DNA of 64,000 bases from CAZZHG01 sp964653655 (lineage in GTDB: Bacteria; Bdellovibrionota; FAC87; UBA2466), in assembly GCA_964653655.1 (NCBI GenBank), contig CAZZHG010000001.1, positions 1 to 64,000 on the forward strand, in the 5' to 3' direction. The translations under genes and the position numbers were made by a program. A model generated the notes under the pieces. That model was not told the origin of the DNA and did not search any database. It was given only the letters and a program-made list of their open reading frames with translations. How positions within the stretch are numbered: position 1 is the stretch's first letter; every line of letters starts with the position of its first letter. Shown piece by piece: positions 8,906 to 16,109 of the stretch.

Positions 8906-10597
8906 TTGAACCCGACTCAACGAAAACTTCACTCCAACGAGCATTGGAACCAGGTTCGGGAGTGGTTCGAGCACTGCCGGGACTTGTCCTCTTCGGAAAG
9001 AGAACAATTTCTTGCGTTCCATGAGACGAAGTACCCGGACGAAGTGTCCGAAGTGCGATCGCTCCTGGGTACTGCCCAAAGCGAAACGTCGGTGCCGAAA
9101 CTGCTGACGGGCCCCCCACCAGCGACGAACGAGGGCGAGTATGAAATTCTGAAGCCCCTAGGCTCGGGAGGAATGGCCGAGGTTTTTCTCGCTCGCTGGC
9201 GCGGCCCTACGGAGGAACGGTTCGTTGCGGTCAAATGCCTCCACGCGAATCTGATGAACAATCAAGATTTTCTCGAACTTTTTCGGTTCGAGGTGCAGCT
9301 GAATCGGATTTTGCGTCACCCGAACATTGTGCGCATGTACGATTTCCGATTCTGGCGGCAGCGCTATCTGATGGCTCTCGAGTATGTCCCAGGGCGCACG
9401 CTTTGGGAGCTCGTCCAGTCTTCCAAGACAGGATCTCTGCTGCCTTTCAGCGCGGCCGCTTATCTCTTTTCGGAAGTAGCCAAAGCTCTCGTCTACGCCC
9501 ATTCCTTGAGACACCCGTCGACGGGAGAGCACTTGGCCATCGTTCATCGGGATGTGACGCCCGGAAACATTTTTCTCGGCTTCGACGGCTCCGTTCGTTT
9601 GATGGATTTCGGCATCGCCAAAGCAAAAACTCGACTCAGGATCACGGCCCCCGGCTTGGTCCGGGGGACCATTCCATATTTATCACCGGAACAACTTCGC
9701 GGAGAAGAGGCGGGACAATCCTCCGACTTGTACGCACTGGCGGCGGTCTTCGTGGAATCTCTTACCGGATCCAGCTTCAACTCAAGGGACTATCTCAACA
9801 AGTCCGGGCCGAATCCCTTTTCGCTTCTGGATCCGGACACGCCTCCTGCTCTCGTCTCACTTTTGAAGAAAGCGTTGAGCGAGAAGGCGGAGGATCGCTT
9901 CGAGTCAGTCGCCCACATGCTTTGGCAGATGAGGCCAATTCTCAGTAAGGAACTGCTGAGCGAGGGCTGCCGGGTTTTGGTACAAGCGCTCGATCGGTCC
10001 TTTCCGGGAATGGCGAAGGCTGCGTCCGAAGACACGAACTTGATACCGAGCGGAGAGCACCGGCAGCCCGCTTCGCCTTCCGCGCCCGTCAGACAGGTTC
10101 GTCTGGCTCCAGAATCGGGAACGGCGACTGTCGCTTTCAAGAAGCGAAGGGATTTTCGTAAGCTCGCTTACGGATTAGCAGGCATCGCCGGATTGTTCTG
10201 GATCGGGGCTTTCGGCGTTTACGTCAAAGCGCTCTGGGCGCCGGTCCGAGGCAAACCCACTTTCCGTCCGGGGCTGAAAATTTCCGTCTACTCCCTTCAG
10301 GGAGAACCGGGAGGTTGCCTCGTAGAGCTGTCGAGCTACCCGCCTGGGGCTCAGGTGAGGATGGACAGGAGCTGGTTCGGCGGCACGACTCCCACCGTGC
10401 TCAACCTGCCTTGCGAAAGAGATGTGCTCCTCACCCTGACCGATGACATGGGCTCCGCTCATTACAGCCTGCGCGCCACTCGCGCCGTGGAAGAGCGTAT
10501 GCTCACCTTCTCCGCAGACCCGCTGCGTAGGGCCGCCTCCTTGGGGCGCCTGATGCCGGATTTCCATAGATGGGCTCTCCGCGTTCTTTTTAAGTGA
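8906..10597 (+). CDS. Membrane-anchored Ser/Thr protein kinase with periplasmic PEGA domain
   Basis: 563 residues from TTG 8906 with AGGAACGG as ribosome binding site. Residues 1-75 form a helical N-terminal region typical of kinases paired with ECF sigma factors. The Hanks kinase domain spans about 78-345: glycine loop GSGGMAEVF (86-94), VAVK with Lys110, Glu129 in the C helix, catalytic loop HRDVTPGN (Asp216, Asn221), DFG (Asp234), and YLSPEQL near 260; all catalytic residues are present. One transmembrane segment (LAGIAGLFWIGAFGVYV) lies near 420-440, and a PEGA-like domain (SSYPPGAQVRMDRSWFGGTTP) follows at about 475-535, outside the membrane. The protein probably relays an envelope signal to the cytoplasm, plausibly to the sigma factor encoded just upstream. 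Confidence 0.93.
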   Translation: MNPTQRKLHSNEHWNQVREWFEHCRDLSSSEREQFLAFHETKYPDEVSEVRSLLGTAQSETSVPKLLTGPPPATNEGEYEILKPLGSGGMAEVFLARWRGPTEERFVAVKCLHANLMNNQDFLELFRFEVQLNRILRHPNIVRMYDFRFWRQRYLMALEYVPGRTLWELVQSSKTGSLLPFSAAAYLFSEVAKALVYAHSLRHPSTGEHLAIVHRDVTPGNIFLGFDGSVRLMDFGIAKAKTRLRITAPGLVRGTIPYLSPEQLRGEEAGQSSDLYALAAVFVESLTGSSFNSRDYLNKSGPNPFSLLDPDTPPALVSLLKKALSEKAEDRFESVAHMLWQMRPILSKELLSEGCRVLVQALDRSFPGMAKAASEDTNLIPSGEHRQPASPSAPVRQVRLAPESGTATVAFKKRRDFRKLAYGLAGIAGLFWIGAFGVYVKALWAPVRGKPTFRPGLKISVYSLQGEPGGCLVELSSYPPGAQVRMDRSWFGGTTPTVLNLPCERDVLLTLTDDMGSAHYSLRATRAVEERMLTFSADPLRRAASLGRLMPDFHRWALRVLFK

Positions 10598-10662
10598 TTA
10601 ATATTAAATGGATATACAATTTTCACTCTCATGAGCCGCGGCCGTTTCCCTTGGCGATAAGT

Positions 10663-10680
10663 AGGTAAGAACCCTTACCT
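10663..10680 (+). promoter_or_regulatory. Inverted repeat abutting the ribosome binding site of the Ig-repeat gene
   Basis: Perfect 7-base arms AGGTAAG (10663-10669) and CTTACCT (10674-10680) around a 4-base loop, immediately followed by the Shine-Dalgarno GGAGG at 10681. The hairpin could modulate ribosome access, or the dyad could be an operator; both are inference. It is one of few obvious dyads placed directly at a start region here. Confidence 0.4.
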
Positions 10681-10689
10681 GGAGGCCAA

Positions 10690-12099
10690 GTGAAACTCAG
10701 CCAAACGTTTGCTGCTATCCTCTTTCTCTGCTCGTCAATCTCCCGACCGGCCACCGCCGAACCGGGCCATTCCCTTTCGCTGGCGGGCCCTTCTTCGATC
10801 GTGACGGGCGAATGCATTGCCATCGGAGTCTCACGGTCCAACTCGAATATCGCGAGTCAGGTGATTCTCTCCGGCTGGATGAATCAATTCGGGGTGTTTC
10901 GCGCAAGCGACTGCCGCAGCCAATATTTACCGCCGCAAAGTGCGCTGAACTTTTCCGCGGGACAGAGCTCTCAGCTCATCTACGTGAGCGGGTTCGTGGC
11001 GCCCGGGCAAGGTTCCCGTACGGAAACTCTAAGGGCCTGGGACTCGTATGGCGCGACCGCTCAGCTTTCGGTACTTGTAAAGCCGCCTGCCCTGCTTTTC
11101 TCGGGTACGACCACCGCCATTTCCACTCAATGCGTGGAAGTGAAAGTCACCCGCGCGGGAGGAAACTCAAGCGTCTCCGCCCCGGTCGTACTCAGCGGCT
11201 GGAGCCAGAACTTCTTCTCGGTGTCCCGATCGAAGGACTGCCGTAGTCAGCACGTGTTTCCCAACGCCAGTCTGAACTTTCCGGCGGGACAAAACTCGCT
11301 CTCCCTCTACCTATCGGGGTACCTACCGCCAGGCCAACAGCAGCGCGGGGAAACCATCGTCGTCACCGATCCTTCTCGCCAGCTTACTTCGGCCACACTC
11401 CGTTTCACGATCAAACCGGCGGCGCTGATAATGTCGGGCGCTAACTCCCAGATAACCGGCCGGTGCCAGCCGATCAAGATTGAGCGCATTGGCTTCGGCG
11501 CGAACGCCCTCGGCTCCCGTCTCGTGCTTACCGGATGGGACCCGGCTAAGTTGTTCGTCACCCAAGCCGCCGATTGCCGGGCCGCGAGTATCCCGCCCCG
11601 GGGCCCGCTCTACTGGCAGCCGGGCCAAACGGCGATGACCCTCTATGTGATCGGTCTCGTGCAGAACGGCAAGCCGGCCGCTTCGTTCACTCTCACGGCG
11701 ATCGACTCCGGAGGACAATATGCTTCGGCGAGCTTCAACCTCCAAATCTTGCCGCCTTCGTTCGTGGTGAGCGGTCCTGCTTCGCTCGTGCAGAGCACCT
11801 GCAAGGCAGTAAAGATTGAGCGCTTCGGGATCTTCTCCCCGGCTCCCTCCTACGTTGAGCTCAACGGCTGGAGCAACCTCATGGGAGTCACCCTCTCTCC
11901 GAATTGCACGGGAGGCTTCTTCCCGCGTCGTACCCGGGTCGCGCTCTCCGCGGACCAACTATCGATGTCGGTCACGGTTTACGTCACCGCCGTTACTCCG
12001 GACAATCAGCCTCGAAACGAAACGATTACCGCCTCGGATCCGTCTGGCCAATTTTTGGCGGGCTCCCTGGGGCTTCTCGTCCAGCCCCGGGCTCCCTGA
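10690..12099 (+). CDS. Secreted protein with four tandem Ig-like repeats
   Basis: 469 residues from GTG 10690, with GGAGG five bases upstream. Signal peptide MKLSQTFAAILFLCSSISRPATA. The mature protein is four tandem repeats of about 110 residues beginning near residues 25, 131, 242 and 354. Each opens with a hydrophobic strand and SG (LSLAGPSS, LLFSGTTT, LIMSGANS, FVVSGPAS), then a Cys followed by alternating hydrophobics (ECIAIGV, QCVEVKV, RCQPIKI, TCKAVKI), then LSGW or similar (LSGWMNQ, LSGWSQN, LTGWDPA, LNGWSNL), then a second Cys (SDCRSQ, KDCRSQ, ADCRAA, NCTGG), and closes with ETxxAxDxxGQ. The paired cysteines probably form one disulphide per beta-sandwich. It is likely a surface or periplasmic adhesion-type or spacer protein, and follows the sigma factor/kinase pair. 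Confidence 0.85.
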   Translation: MKLSQTFAAILFLCSSISRPATAEPGHSLSLAGPSSIVTGECIAIGVSRSNSNIASQVILSGWMNQFGVFRASDCRSQYLPPQSALNFSAGQSSQLIYVSGFVAPGQGSRTETLRAWDSYGATAQLSVLVKPPALLFSGTTTAISTQCVEVKVTRAGGNSSVSAPVVLSGWSQNFFSVSRSKDCRSQHVFPNASLNFPAGQNSLSLYLSGYLPPGQQQRGETIVVTDPSRQLTSATLRFTIKPAALIMSGANSQITGRCQPIKIERIGFGANALGSRLVLTGWDPAKLFVTQAADCRAASIPPRGPLYWQPGQTAMTLYVIGLVQNGKPAASFTLTAIDSGGQYASASFNLQILPPSFVVSGPASLVQSTCKAVKIERFGIFSPAPSYVELNGWSNLMGVTLSPNCTGGFFPRRTRVALSADQLSMSVTVYVTAVTPDNQPRNETITASDPSGQFLAGSLGLLVQPRAP

Positions 12100-12129
12100 C
12101 GAGTCCGGCCCTCGCGCGTAGCAAGCAAA

Positions 12130-12168
12130 CCGGTGAGGAGGCGAAAAGGGTCCGCCTCCTCACCGGTC
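12130..12168 (+). terminator. Strong hairpin, probable terminator of the Ig-repeat gene
   Basis: Perfect 15-base arms (ACCGGTGAGGAGGCG at 12130-12144 and its complement at 12154-12168) around a 9-base loop, 31 bases after the stop codon. It is followed only by CTTGG, so the U-tract is weak; termination could need a factor. Confidence 0.6.
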
Positions 12169-12343
12169 TTGGCGACAGCCTGGCCGCCCAAGAAGCCGCG
12201 CAGATCACGGCGACCCGCCCCGGGCTTCGATAAATCCTGACACTAGTCCGGTTTCTTGAGGGTAACCAATTATTGCCCTCCACCATTGGTCCCAGTATCG
12301 GAGACCATGCTAAGGTGCGCGAATTCACGCCAGGAGGCTTTTG

Positions 12344-12916
12344 ATGAAATTTTTCGAAGCTCGTACATGGACATTTTCTTTTTCCGTGTTTCTCATTTTC
12401 GCCCCTCTATTCGCTCACGCGAGCGCACCGCAAGGGGGCGAACTGTACGTTGGGACTGCGCGAGTATTGAATTTATTCAGCGGCGTTCAGACCGAAGAAC
12501 GGGTCTTTCTCCGAAAGACTCTGGATCCCAAAGCTCGGAGGATCACCGAGATCGCGTGTTTAGTAAGACCGCAGGAGTCACCAGAGCTTTCGTCTATCTA
12601 CATGCTCGTTGACGGTGAAAAAGTGACTTCGATTTCAAATACCCCAGATTTTACCGGTAAACTTTCCGGATCGGGGGACTTGAGAGGGACACCCTGGGCG
12701 TGGAATCACCTCACATTTACGATGGAGTGGAAGCTGGAAGATGGCCACAAAGTGCGAGTTGTAGACAGTAATTTTGCCGTAAACGAGTTACTGATCGGTC
12801 GGAAACAAATCTTCTATGACGACATTCCCTATCAGCTTTGGGACATTGAGATGAAGACCGTTTCCGCGGAGCGGTTTGCCGAACTCGTTTCGGCCATCCA
12901 GTGCCCTCCCTTCTGA
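12344..12916 (+). CDS. Secreted protein of unknown function
   Basis: 190 residues from ATG 12344 with a consensus AGGAGG six bases upstream (12332-12337); a TTG one codon earlier is less likely. The N terminus has a signal peptide (FSFSVFLIFAPLFAHA). The mature part is beta-rich with ELYVGTARVLNLFSGVQ, ISNTPDFTGKLSGSGDL and a lone pair of cysteines (IACLV and the C-terminal IQCPPF). No family is recognised. Its base composition is visibly lower in GC than most neighbours, as is the stretch after it, which fits the idea that 8-13 kb is an acquired block. Confidence 0.75.
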   Translation: MKFFEARTWTFSFSVFLIFAPLFAHASAPQGGELYVGTARVLNLFSGVQTEERVFLRKTLDPKARRITEIACLVRPQESPELSSIYMLVDGEKVTSISNTPDFTGKLSGSGDLRGTPWAWNHLTFTMEWKLEDGHKVRVVDSNFAVNELLIGRKQIFYDDIPYQLWDIEMKTVSAERFAELVSAIQCPPF

Positions 12917-12932
12917 CACACCTTGAAGGTTT

Positions 12933-12977
12933 CTTGTGACCCTGCGGCCGGTAGGGTTCCATTCCGAGGGTCACAAG
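12933..12977 (+). terminator. Inverted repeat downstream of the secreted-protein gene
   Basis: Perfect 11-base arms CTTGTGACCCT (12933-12943) and AGGGTCACAAG (12967-12977) with a 23-base spacer, 16 bases after the stop. No U-run follows, so it may be a terminator of the non-canonical kind or an element end; kept as probable terminator. Confidence 0.35.
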
Positions 12978-13004
12978 AGGAGGGGAAGAGGGAGTTCTCA
13001 CTTC

Positions 13005-13062
13005 GCCCAGATCAGCCTAGTCGGCTTTTTTGTCTGGAGTGTTCGAATCCAACTGAGCTCAC
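13005..13062 (+). pseudogene. Decayed tRNA-Arg copy
   Basis: Blocks of the intact tRNA-Arg at 7994-8067 recur in order: GCCCA (13005-13009), AGCCTAGTCGG (13014-13024, 10 of 11 identical to the D-arm string AGCTTAGTCGG), TCTGG, then GTTCGAATCCAACTG (13041-13055, 15 of 15) and GAGCTCA in place of GGGCCCA. Most of the anticodon arm is missing, so no functional tRNA can form. A duplicated, eroded tRNA end flanking a gene block is what tRNA-targeted integration leaves behind, but no integrase is seen; that origin is inference. Confidence 0.55.
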
Positions 13063-13079
13063 ATTTCCCTGCTATCGAA

Positions 13080-13643
13080 TCATCTTCGATAGGGAACCGT
13101 CTTGATCGTTTCCAGGATTTTCGAGAACGAACGAGTCAGGATCTCCTCCCGTTTCGCATCGTTCATTTTCATCGAACAAGACGCCACGATCGTCATGAGC
13201 GGGGTGTTGATTCGGTCGCGAATCAATTCGCTCGTTTTCATCTCATTGAAAGTTTTTCCCGCCGCGAGGGAGTCCGCCAGTAGGGCCGTGGCATCGGTTT
13301 GCATGCCTATGAAGTGGGAGCGGCCGTCCACTTCCAGGGGCAGCAGAACCAGGCGGTTGTAGAACGTCTGACCGTTCTTGCGGTAATTGAGTAGATCGCA
13401 AAATACCGCCGTGGACCCGGCGATCGCCTTTCGTATGCGGAGCACATCTTCCGGGTCCGTCTCCGGCCCCTGCAGGAAACGGCAGTTGCGGCCGATTATG
13501 TCCCTCGAGGGAAAACCCGTGAGCTCCTCGAAGGCGCGGTTAACGTAAACCAGGGGTTGGTCGCTCTTCGTCAAATCGACGAGCGTAAAGGCGTTGTAGA
13601 ACCGGTCCCCGAGATTTTGCAGTAGAGCAAGATTAACGCTCAT
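13080..13643 (-). CDS. Short LOV-domain photosensor protein with a DHp-like helix
   Basis: 187 residues. The LOV/PAS core spans about residues 12-118 and has the complete flavin-binding signature: GRNCRFLQ with the adduct-forming Cys54, NYRKNG (Asn86), Asn96 in FYNRLVL and Gln115 in FIGMQ. All residues needed for FMN binding and the blue-light Cys-FMN adduct are therefore present. Residues about 130-180 form a helical tail, TSELIRDRINTPLMTI, which looks like the dimerisation helix of a histidine kinase, but the phospho-accepting His is replaced (D at the expected place) and there is no ATPase domain. The start codon overlaps the upstream response-regulator gene by 11 bases. Inference: light alters dimer or partner contacts rather than kinase activity. 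Confidence 0.92.
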   Translation of the reverse strand: MSVNLALLQNLGDRFYNAFTLVDLTKSDQPLVYVNRAFEELTGFPSRDIIGRNCRFLQGPETDPEDVLRIRKAIAGSTAVFCDLLNYRKNGQTFYNRLVLLPLEVDGRSHFIGMQTDATALLADSLAAGKTFNEMKTSELIRDRINTPLMTIVASCSMKMNDAKREEILTRSFSKILETIKTVPYRR

Positions 13644-13998
13644 TGTTCCTCTTCATGAAATCCAACAGCTCGTCCATGCTGTACGGCTTTTGAAAAACCC
13701 GGCTGACGCGCGGATTGGACTCGGTCTGCGGGCCCACATTTCCGCTCGAAACGATTACCGAGGCATCGCAGTTGGAGGTCTGGTCCAGGAGCGGGATAAT
13801 GTCGGTGCCGCTGCCGTCAGGCAGGATTAGATCGAGAAGCAGGAAACGAAAGTGCTCATGGCGAATCTGGTCGCTCCCTTCGGCGACGGTTCCCGCAACG
13901 ACGCACTGAAACCCCTGCTCCTCCAGAACCAGGCGCAACACTGATGCCAAGTCTTGATCGTCCTCGACCAAAAGGACTTTCGCCTCGCACCCTTTCAT
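13633..13998 (-). CDS. Single-domain response regulator (receiver domain)
   Basis: 121 residues that are all receiver domain: acidic pair Asp13-Asp14, phospho-acceptor Asp56 in FLLLDLILPDGSG, the Thr/Ser position in VIVSSGN (residue 84-85) and Lys104 in VFQKPYS. There is no output domain. It is translated just before the LOV protein with an 11-base overlap, so the two are one unit; a light-dependent stand-alone receiver switch is plausible. The cognate kinase is not encoded nearby. Confidence 0.92.
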   Translation of the reverse strand: MKGCEAKVLLVEDDQDLASVLRLVLEEQGFQCVVAGTVAEGSDQIRHEHFRFLLLDLILPDGSGTDIIPLLDQTSNCDASVIVSSGNVGPQTESNPRVSRVFQKPYSMDELLDFMKRNNER

Positions 13999-14058
13999 AG
14001 AACGCTCATGGGCGACACAAGAGCATCAAAGTCTCAGGAATGTCCAGAAAAGTCCTCT

Positions 14059-14625
14059 TCACTCCTCCTCGCTGCCGTCCTCAGGCGTATCGAGGGGCAA
14101 ACCAAGCATCGCATTTTTCAGGGGCAGAACGGTGTCGACGACGCCCTCCGCGATAAGCCCGGGTCCCGCCACGCCCGTTCTCATGTAGCGAAGGGTCGCT
14201 TCAAACACTTTGGCGCGGAGAATATAGCTGACCTTCTTTTTCAGGGTTTCCCTCAAGATTTCCTGAAACTCTTTTTCGTCGGCGAGCGCTGTTAGCATCG
14301 AGGCCATCGCCGCCTTCGCGCGTTTCAGATCCCGATTCGAATTGGCCACGGCGATGATTTCCGCGGCATGGTGACTGGGCCACTCGGGGTTCTTTCGGAA
14401 GAAATCTAGAATCGGAGCGGGGTCGTCGTCCTTATAGCCGAGCTCTCGGCGGGCTTCGCCTCCTCGACGGAGGATCTCCTTGAGTGAGGTTTCGAACTCC
14501 TGGTTCGCGTCCCCAATCGCGCGCGAGGCGCTGGAGGGGTCGGCATGAATTTCGGATTCGGCTTGGGCGGCGTGGGCAAAAAGACAAAGGAACGCAAGAA
14601 GGGTCGCTAGAGACAGTTCTTTCAC
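14059..14625 (-). CDS. Exported helical protein of unknown function
   Basis: 188 residues. The signal peptide MKELSLATLLAFLCLFAHAAQA is followed by an almost entirely helical, charged mature part (for instance LKKKVSYILRAKVFEATLRYM) and an acidic tail TPEDGSEEE. No cysteine in the mature region and no recognised family. Its ribosome binding site GGAGAGAAAG lies right before ATG 14625. It is located between the LOV/receiver pair and a small plus-strand gene and appears to be monocistronic. Confidence 0.75.
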   Translation of the reverse strand: MKELSLATLLAFLCLFAHAAQAESEIHADPSSASRAIGDANQEFETSLKEILRRGGEARRELGYKDDDPAPILDFFRKNPEWPSHHAAEIIAVANSNRDLKRAKAAMASMLTALADEKEFQEILRETLKKKVSYILRAKVFEATLRYMRTGVAGPGLIAEGVVDTVLPLKNAMLGLPLDTPEDGSEEE

Positions 14626-14760
14626 TTTCTCTCCTCCGCCCGAAGGCGGACGCGACCCGGATTTTTCTAACTATGGTATCCGCAGAGCGTAGCTGTATTC
14701 CGAAGCGTGAAACAATTCCCTTTTTGGGAACGCGGGGGGACTACGGTTAGAATTCTCGCC

Positions 14761-14973
14761 ATGGAGGCTGAGTACACCTATCAACCCGGCGACGTCGTCG
14801 AACTCCTTTGGGAGCTGGTCGTGGAGACTTCCACGGGCAACGTCTATACGTACCCGACCGGGACCCGCCTCATTTACGCCGGACCCGGAGACGGTCCCTC
14901 GACCGCGAACCTCCAGGATGACGAGGGGAACGTCTTTCCGAACGTTTCCACGGTCGCCTTCCTGAAGGTCTGA
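14761..14973 (+). CDS. Small SH3-like beta protein
   Basis: 70 residues from ATG 14761; a GTG at 14707 would add 18 residues that look unlike the rest. The sequence (PGDVVELLWELVVE, then GTRLIYAGPGDGPS and ending NVSTVAFLKV) has the alternating pattern of a small beta-barrel, comparable to SH3-like or KOW-like folds, and no signal peptide, so it is probably cytoplasmic. No function can be assigned. The start choice is uncertain because no clear ribosome binding site precedes either codon. Confidence 0.6.
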   Translation: MEAEYTYQPGDVVELLWELVVETSTGNVYTYPTGTRLIYAGPGDGPSTANLQDDEGNVFPNVSTVAFLKV

Positions 14974-15085
14974 AAGGTTCGTATTCCCGGCTTCTTAGGC
15001 CTTTCGAATTGTTTTCGGGGATTGTTTCCGGTAAGAAGGGTTTTCGCAAATGCCGATTATTTGCATTTAGAAATCCGGAGTTTGG

Positions 15086-15799
15086 GTGAGTCTCGTCCTG
15101 GCGGCATGTCTGGTTTCCCTGGTGATCGCGCTCTGCTGCGCGCTGCCCTGGATTTTTCCCTTCATTCGCGGATACTCCCGCCCGCTCCTTCTCGTCGGCA
15201 CCTCCGTTTTGCTCGGTTTCGTCGCCTTCGACCTCATTCCGGAAATGGTCGAGATGGGCGGCTTTTCGAGCCTGCTTCTAGTGGTCGGCTCCTCGATCGG
15301 TTTTACGCTCTTGCACGCCCTGGCCGACCGGCACACGGCCCACTTTCACGATCACGAGGAAGAAGGCCCGACCCACGGAGTGAGCTTTCTGCTCGGCTCC
15401 ATGGCGCTCCACTGTTTCGCCGGCGGCATGCTTCTCGTCAGCTCCTACGAGGTTTCCGAAGCGCTCGCCTTCGGCGTTTTTCTGAGCCTCGTCGGCCACA
15501 AGGCATTCGAAGCCATCTCGGTTTCCTCGGTTCTCATTCAAAGAATTCCGTCGCCGGGCTACCTGTTTCGCTCGACCGCGCTGTATGTGCTTTCGTTTCC
15601 GGCGGGAGTCCTCCTGACGGAAGCCGGCCGCCGGTTCTTCACGCACTCCTTTTCTCCGGAGGCGATGAAACGGATCGCGCTCGTGCTGACGGCGATCGCC
15701 ATCGGCTCGCTATTCGGCTGCCTGATTCAGGATTTCCTAATCCCCGCCATGCGGGAGTTCCGCCGCCCCGTCTGTAAGGACGAGAGCCACTCGCACTAA
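15086..15799 (+). CDS. ZIP-family divalent metal transporter
   Basis: 237 residues from GTG 15086 (CCGGAG upstream), with about seven to eight membrane segments. A His-rich cytoplasmic loop, HTAHFHDHEEEGPTH, lies at about residues 84-98, followed by the two metal-binding helices typical of ZIP proteins: LGSMALHCFAGGMLL (TM4, His and Cys) and LVGHKAFEAISVSS (TM5, HKxxE). The C terminus ends in a further His/Glu cluster (DESHSH). ZIP proteins move zinc, iron or manganese into the cytosol; substrate cannot be told from sequence. Monocistronic. Confidence 0.85.
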   Translation: MSLVLAACLVSLVIALCCALPWIFPFIRGYSRPLLLVGTSVLLGFVAFDLIPEMVEMGGFSSLLLVVGSSIGFTLLHALADRHTAHFHDHEEEGPTHGVSFLLGSMALHCFAGGMLLVSSYEVSEALAFGVFLSLVGHKAFEAISVSSVLIQRIPSPGYLFRSTALYVLSFPAGVLLTEAGRRFFTHSFSPEAMKRIALVLTAIAIGSLFGCLIQDFLIPAMREFRRPVCKDESHSH

Positions 15800-16109
15800 A
15801 GATAAAGTTCAAGATCAGGATCAGGATCCAGATCCAGATCCAGCTTGGACTTAGACCTATACTTGGACTTCAACGCAGTCCTAAACGTGCACCTGTACCC
15901 TCACTTGGACTTCATCCCCACGGATCGCAAAGCCAGCGCGATCGGCCTCTTAGCTCGTGAGAAAGAAAGGCCGATCCCGCGGGCCCAGGGATCCCGGGAT
16001 AGCAAGTTCACGTGAGAGGACAGGTTTAGGACTACGTCTAAGGAAAAGTTCAAGACAAAGGGCTTCAACCTTCCCTTGGTCTTTTACTTGATCGTAGACA
16101 TGAACTTAC
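15800..16109. repeat. Hexamer-built, eroded long inverted repeat in an intergenic gap
   Basis: After the ZIP gene, about 310 non-coding bases are built from drifting 6-base units: GATCAG GATCAG GATCCA GATCCA GATCCA from about 15815, then recurring ACTTGG, ACTTCA and related units up to about 15915. An opposite arm follows at about 16003-16080: AGTCCTAAAC (near 15868) faces GTTTAGGACT (near 16022), and TTGGACTT/AAGTTCA-like strings also oppose each other. In the centre is a perfect stem GATCGGCCT (15940-15948)/AGGCCGATC (15968-15976). No gene is visible in it. Structurally it resembles an old version of the hairpin elements at 26.2 and 31.9 kb. Confidence 0.6.

Noticed and set aside
13080..13643. 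LOV protein as a full histidine kinase
   Set aside because: The DHp-like helix lacks the His and there is no ATPase domain before the stop.
15800..16109. CRISPR array for the repeated units at 15.8 kb
   Set aside because: The units are six bases long and drift; there are no spacer-sized unique segments and no cas genes.
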